Source of the DNA: Bin87 sp964347975
GTDB taxonomy: Bacteria; Chloroflexota; Dehalococcoidia; Lucifugimonadales; UBA3495
Direction: 5' to 3'
Assembly (NCBI GenBank): GCA_964347975.1
Contig: CAYGAY010000014.1
Location: forward strand, 19,315 to 83,314
Length of the DNA stretch: 64,000 nt
Below are positions 60,591-64,000 of the stretch, one piece after another. The translations under genes were made by a program, and so were the position numbers. Numbering within the stretch: position 1 is the first letter of the stretch; each line of letters begins with the position of its first letter. The notes beneath the pieces were generated by a model. It was not told the DNA's origin. It made no database searches and saw only the letters and a list, made by a program, of their open reading frames with translations.

Positions 60591-62304
60591 TCTGCTCGAC
60601 CTCCTGCTCGGCGACCGCGTCGTCCAATTTCCGGTACAGCGGAGCGGGGTTCCGCAGCGGATTGCCCGGTTTGATGGCGGACACCAACGCCTCGGCGTCC
60701 CACGGCTCGGCGGTGACGTCGCCCCGTCCCGTTATCAAATCGCAGCCCAGGAACTCGTGGAGTTTCTGGCTGGTAAAGGGCAGGTAAGGCGCCAGCATCA
60801 CCTTGAGGCAGTTGAGAGCCTTGATGGCGGTGGTAAGCGAAAGGGCCGCGTCGGCGCGGTCAGTTTTGACGGCCTGCCAGGGGGCGCGGTTGTCCAGGTA
60901 GCGGTTGCAGTCCTGAGCGAAGCCGAAAGCGCGGCTGACGCCGGCGCGGAAACGCGTGTGGGCCAGGCTGTCGTCCACGTCGGCCATGGCCTGCTTCGCG
61001 GATTCCAGCAGGGCGGCCTCCGCCGCGCCGGCCGGCGCCGGGTCAGCGGGAACCTGGCCGTCGAAGTTGCGGTAGGTGAAGCGCAGCACCCGGTTGACCA
61101 GGTTGCCGTAGGTGGCGACCAGCTCGTCGTTGTTGCGGCGGACGAACTCGCTCCAGCTGAAATCGGTGTCGCCGGTTTCGGGCATGCTGATGGACAGCAG
61201 GTAGCGCAGCGGGTCCGGGTCGTAGCGATCCAGGTAGTCGGGCACCCAGACCGCCCAGTTCTGGCTGGTGGAGAACTTGCGGCTCTCCAGGCTGAGGAAC
61301 TCGTTGGCCGGCACGTCGTAGGGCAGGTTCAGGTCGCCGTAGCCCATGAGCATGGCGGGCCAGATGATGCTGTGGAAGGGGATGTTGTCCTTGCCGATGA
61401 AGTAGTAGGAACGGGCGCTTTCCCCGGATACGGGGTGCGGCTTCCAGAAATCCTGCCAGGCGTCGACGTTGCCGCTGCTCCCGGCCCACTCCATGGCAGC
61501 AGAGAGATAGCCGATGACCGCCTCAAACCAGACGTAGATGCGCTTGCCTTGATATTTGATGGAATCCGGCCCGTCCATTGGTATCGGCACGCCCCAGGTG
61601 AGGTCCCGGGTGATGGCGCGGTCCTTCAGCCCGCCCTGCAGGAAGCTGCGGGTGGAGTTGGCGACGTTGGGCCGCCAGTGTTCCTTGTCGCCGATCCATT
61701 CCAGCAGCGGGTCCTGGAAGGCCGACAGACGCAGGAAGAAGTGTTCCGAATCGCGAAACTCGGGGGTTCCCCCGCAGATGTTGCAGCGTGGTTCCAGCAA
61801 CTCAATGGGGTCAAGGGTATGACCGCAGTTGTCGCACTGGTCGCCCCGGGCCCGCTCGTTGCCGCAGTGCGGGCAGACGCCTTCCACGTAGCGGTCGGGC
61901 AGGAAACGGCTGCAGCCGGCGCAATAGGCCAGGAGCATGGTATCGGAATAAATGTAGCCCTGTTCCCGCAGACGCCGGAAAATATCCTGCACCACCCGCT
62001 GGTGGTTTTCGGTATGGGTGGTGGTGAAGAGGTCGAAGGAGATGCCCAGCCGTTGCCAGGTGTCCAGGAACTGGGCGTGGTAACGGTCGAGGACGACCTG
62101 GGGTTCGACGCCCTCCTGGTCGGCGCGAATGGTGATGGGGGTGCCGTGGGCGTCGGAGCCGGACACCATAAGCACGTCGTTGCCTTTCATCCGGTGATAG
62201 CGGGCGAAGATATCGGCTGCCAGGTAGCAGCCGGCGATGTGGCCCATGTGGAGCGGGCCGTTTGCATAGGGCCAGGCAACACCGATGAAGATACGCTCGG
62301 GCAA
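60574..62304 (-). CDS. metG: Methionyl-tRNA synthetase
   Basis: 576 aa. The HIGH-type motif is PLHMGHIAG, the zinc knuckles CAGCSRF..CPHCGNE and CDNCG..CNICG show the double-knuckle type, WFEAVIGYLSAAMEW is the Met pocket and the KMSKS-type loop reads SRKFSTSQN. Anticodon helix (NRVLRFTYRN) present; no C-terminal dimer domain. Length is typical of MetG without the tRNA-binding tail. Confidence 0.95.
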   Translation of the reverse strand: MPERIFIGVAWPYANGPLHMGHIAGCYLAADIFARYHRMKGNDVLMVSGSDAHGTPITIRADQEGVEPQVVLDRYHAQFLDTWQRLGISFDLFTTTHTENHQRVVQDIFRRLREQGYIYSDTMLLAYCAGCSRFLPDRYVEGVCPHCGNERARGDQCDNCGHTLDPIELLEPRCNICGGTPEFRDSEHFFLRLSAFQDPLLEWIGDKEHWRPNVANSTRSFLQGGLKDRAITRDLTWGVPIPMDGPDSIKYQGKRIYVWFEAVIGYLSAAMEWAGSSGNVDAWQDFWKPHPVSGESARSYYFIGKDNIPFHSIIWPAMLMGYGDLNLPYDVPANEFLSLESRKFSTSQNWAVWVPDYLDRYDPDPLRYLLSISMPETGDTDFSWSEFVRRNNDELVATYGNLVNRVLRFTYRNFDGQVPADPAPAGAAEAALLESAKQAMADVDDSLAHTRFRAGVSRAFGFAQDCNRYLDNRAPWQAVKTDRADAALSLTTAIKALNCLKVMLAPYLPFTSQKLHEFLGCDLITGRGDVTAEPWDAEALVSAIKPGNPLRNPAPLYRKLDDAVAEQEVEQIGVTA

Positions 62305-62700
62305 GATTGACCCTCCTCAACTCGCGGCAACCGAATCCATAAAGCCATTCTAGCATAACCCGATTGGGGCGGGCATGATGGCAGAACGCTCAGGACGGCG
62401 CAAATAGCCCGCCCGTTACTCCAGGGCCTTTTCAAAGTCCCCTCTCCCTCTGGGAGAGGGTTAGGGTGAGGGCGGACTCCGGCGCCCCCGTTTCCAGCCC
62501 ATACTTCGCAGCACGAATGGCGATTTGCTCCGCCGCGAACTGCGTTGCCTCGTACAGGTCAACCAGGTCGCTTGCCTTGCGGCGGGCCTTGTCGGACTGC
62601 GCTGCGCGTCGTAACCGGCCGGATGCGGCGCTTTGGCATAAGGGAACGGTGCTATACTTCCTGCCGCAATTACCGACCATTAATCACCAGGAGGTCACAC
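62305..62700. other. 396-nt intergenic region before the LRR gene
   Basis: Holds the repeat at 62440-62474 and a short open frame on the minus strand (62432-62680) whose C-terminus is translated repeat. That frame (DKARRKASDLVDLYEATQFA) could be the remnant of a real gene but matches nothing I recognise. The LRR gene's ribosome site AGGAGG is at 62689-62694. Confidence 0.6.
62440..62474. repeat. CCCTCTCCC/GGGAGAGGG hairpin repeat
   Basis: CCCTCTCCC-TCT-GGGAGAGGG hairpin followed by TTAGGGTGAGGGC, a widespread interspersed motif; relative at 7207-7247. Confidence 0.6.
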
Positions 62701-64000
62701 GTGGACAGCCGAAGCAGGAAAAATTGGCGTGGCAAAACCCGCTGGGCGAAGTGGGGGCCGCCGCTGCTGGCGGCCATGGCGGCGCTTTGGCTGGCGCTGC
62801 CCACCCCACCCGCCGCGCAGGCCCAGGAGGCCACGGCCAGCTGCGGCAGCAGCCCCCTCAACGGGCGCACGGTAAAGGTAGTCGACGCCATCGTCGCCAA
62901 GCTCGGCGAGAGCAATTGCGCAGACGTCACCCTCTCTCAACTAACCGGGCTCACTGGTGTTCTCAATATACACGGTCAGAACCTGCGTGCCCTGCGCAGC
63001 GACGACTTCGACGACCTCTCCAGCCTGGGAAGACTGAATCTGCAGAACAACGATCTGACCGAGCTGCCCAGCGGCGTGTTCGACGACCTCACCAGCCTGA
63101 CCCACCTGCGTCTGTACGAAAACGACCTGACGACCCTCCCCGACGACGTATTCGACAACCTCTCCAGCCTGACCCAGCTCTTCCTGTACGACAACCAACT
63201 GGAGTGGCTGCCGCCGGACTTATTTGAAGGGCGGTCCAGCCTGACCAATCTGAATATGCATAACAACCCGCAGCTGGCCTGCATTCACGCCAGCCAGTTC
63301 GACGGCTTGTCCAGCCTGGAACAACTGCGCTTGCAGGACACGATGTTGGGCAACATCAACCCCACCCACTTCACCCGGTGGAGCTTGAACAGTTTGACGG
63401 AGCTGTGGCTTGGCGAGACGCTCATCGTTTATACGCCGGTCGCCTTTGCGGACTACCAGGCGGTGCTGCCCGCCCTGGTCGGGGCCGACACCTACGTAGT
63501 GGACACCAGCCAACTGACCGACCCGATTTGCGAATCCCTGGAACGGCTGGCCGACTGCGGCGCCGGCAACCCCCTCCACGGACGGACGCAGAAGGTGGTC
63601 GACAAGATTCTCGCCGACCTCTCCGCCAGCGATTGCAGCGCCGTTACCGCCACGCAACTGGCGGGCATCACTGCGCTTAACCTGAACCGGCTGAGACTGC
63701 ACGCCCTGCGCGACGGTGACTTCGCCAACTTTACCGGCCTGCAAAACTTGCATATACAAATCAACATGCTGACCACCCTGCCCAGCGACGCTTTTGACGG
63801 CCTCTCCGCCCTGGAACGGCTGGATCTGTTCGACAACGAGCTGTCGGACTTGCCCGCAGACGTGTTTGACGGCCTCTCCGGCATGGCTCAGTTGAATCTG
63901 GACAACAACGAGCTGTCGGACTTGCCCGCAGACCTGTTTGACGGCCTCTCCAGCCTGGAAACCCTGCGTCTGCACAACAACTCGCTGACCACCCTGCCCG
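62701..64000 (+). CDS. Secreted leucine-rich-repeat protein (runs off window)
   Basis: Starts with GTG after AGGAGG (62689-62694) and stays open to the window end, 433 codons so far. A signal peptide is clear: basic start (RSRKNWRGKTRW), hydrophobic core (PLLAAMAALWLALP), cleavage near AQA-QE. Two modules follow. Each opens with a Cys-containing cap (CGSSPLNGRTVKVVDAIVAKL and later CGAGNPLHGRTQKVVDKILA), then repeats of LxxLPxxxFDxLSSLxxLxLxxN. The pattern matches bacterial LRR proteins of the secreted, eukaryotic-like type. Role in attachment or host contact is inferred. Confidence 0.88.
   Translation, partial: MDSRSRKNWRGKTRWAKWGPPLLAAMAALWLALPTPPAAQAQEATASCGSSPLNGRTVKVVDAIVAKLGESNCADVTLSQLTGLTGVLNIHGQNLRALRSDDFDDLSSLGRLNLQNNDLTELPSGVFDDLTSLTHLRLYENDLTTLPDDVFDNLSSLTQLFLYDNQLEWLPPDLFEGRSSLTNLNMHNNPQLACIHASQFDGLSSLEQLRLQDTMLGNINPTHFTRWSLNSLTELWLGETLIVYTPVAFADYQAVLPALVGADTYVVDTSQLTDPICESLERLADCGAGNPLHGRTQKVVDKILADLSASDCSAVTATQLAGITALNLNRLRLHALRDGDFANFTGLQNLHIQINMLTTLPSDAFDGLSALERLDLFDNELSDLPADVFDGLSGMAQLNLDNNELSDLPADLFDGLSSLETLRLHNNSLTTLP

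Noticed and set aside
62432..62680. 82-aa open frame on the minus strand
   Set aside because: Its C-terminus is translated intergenic repeat; the helical middle may be a gene remnant but no homology is evident.
1..64000. CRISPR array, prophage, integrase or tRNA genes
   Set aside because: I saw no regularly spaced repeats, phage genes, recombinase or cloverleaf; tRNA absence is by eye only and should be confirmed with tRNAscan.

Overview
The window is high-GC, densely coded bacterial chromosome. It has no phage, plasmid, CRISPR, rRNA or tRNA genes that I could see. Gene content (rplJ-rplL, many SDR, CoA-transferase, MaoC-type and amidohydrolase genes, at least seven Uma2 genes, a secreted leucine-rich-repeat protein, two restriction-modification pairs, toxin-antitoxin-like pairs and dispersed palindromic intergenic repeats) suggests a Chloroflexota lineage such as SAR202/Dehalococcoidia, possibly host-associated. 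That placement is inference; no 16S gene is present. TGA is used as a normal stop by many genes (for example OsmC, both CoA transferases and the Uma2 copies), so the code is standard. LAYOUT. 1-6.2 kb: small membrane protein, HpaB-type flavin monooxygenase, acetyl-xylan-esterase-like hydrolase, a cysC-sulfotransferase pair (PAPS synthesis and use), and a tandem universal stress protein with a CRP-type palindrome upstream. 6.4-7.8 kb: promoter, attenuator leader, rplJ (TTG start), rplL and terminator. 7.8-17 kb: an SDR without its YxxxK, EthD, a type II R-M-like pair (PD-(D/E)XK nuclease plus zinc-ribbon DNA methylase), a DUF885 peptidase, a 624-bp tandem duplication carrying two identical Uma2 genes, and PrsW and RDD membrane proteins with zinc ribbons. 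17-29.7 kb: zeta-like kinase pair, HAD phosphatase, Uma2, an OsmC-rhodanese-MBL run, a DUF2283-type pair, MetE-like enzyme, CDO-like cupin, GIY-YIG protein, alpha/beta hydrolases (two lacking the nucleophile serine) and an uncharacterised gene pair. 29.7-31.4 kb: a UGSC-family gene interrupted by one in-frame TGA. 31.5-41.9 kb: MFS transporter, vapBC, a MaoC-CoA transferase-CoA transferase operon, an NMT1/THI5-like binding protein that also carries one in-frame TGA, 2TM protein, TenA, CoxG and a second R-M pair. 41.9-58.4 kb: M20 amidase, two paralogous unknown proteins, an iron-type ABC permease behind a DtxR regulator, CMD protein, amidohydrolases, a small protein plus aspartic-protease pair, SMP-30, nitroreductase, enoyl-CoA hydratase, SDRs and Uma2 genes. 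58.5-64 kb: a duplicated fragment of a polyprenyl synthetase gene has cut a second copy of the aspartic-protease module; then come the intact synthetase, metG and an LRR exoprotein that runs off the end. MOST NOTABLE. Two genes keep homologous sequence in the same frame on both sides of a single TGA, and each has a stem-loop at the spacing expected of a bacterial SECIS. I read both as probable selenoproteins. THEMES. Sulfur chemistry recurs (APS kinase, sulfotransferase, rhodanese, OsmC, MBL, CDO-like cupin, UGSC protein). So does acyl-CoA and aromatic catabolism (HpaB, MaoC, CoA transferases, enoyl-CoA hydratase, CMD, SDRs). Defence and turnover functions (R-M, TA, Uma2) and recent local duplications give the window an accessory, fast-changing character.
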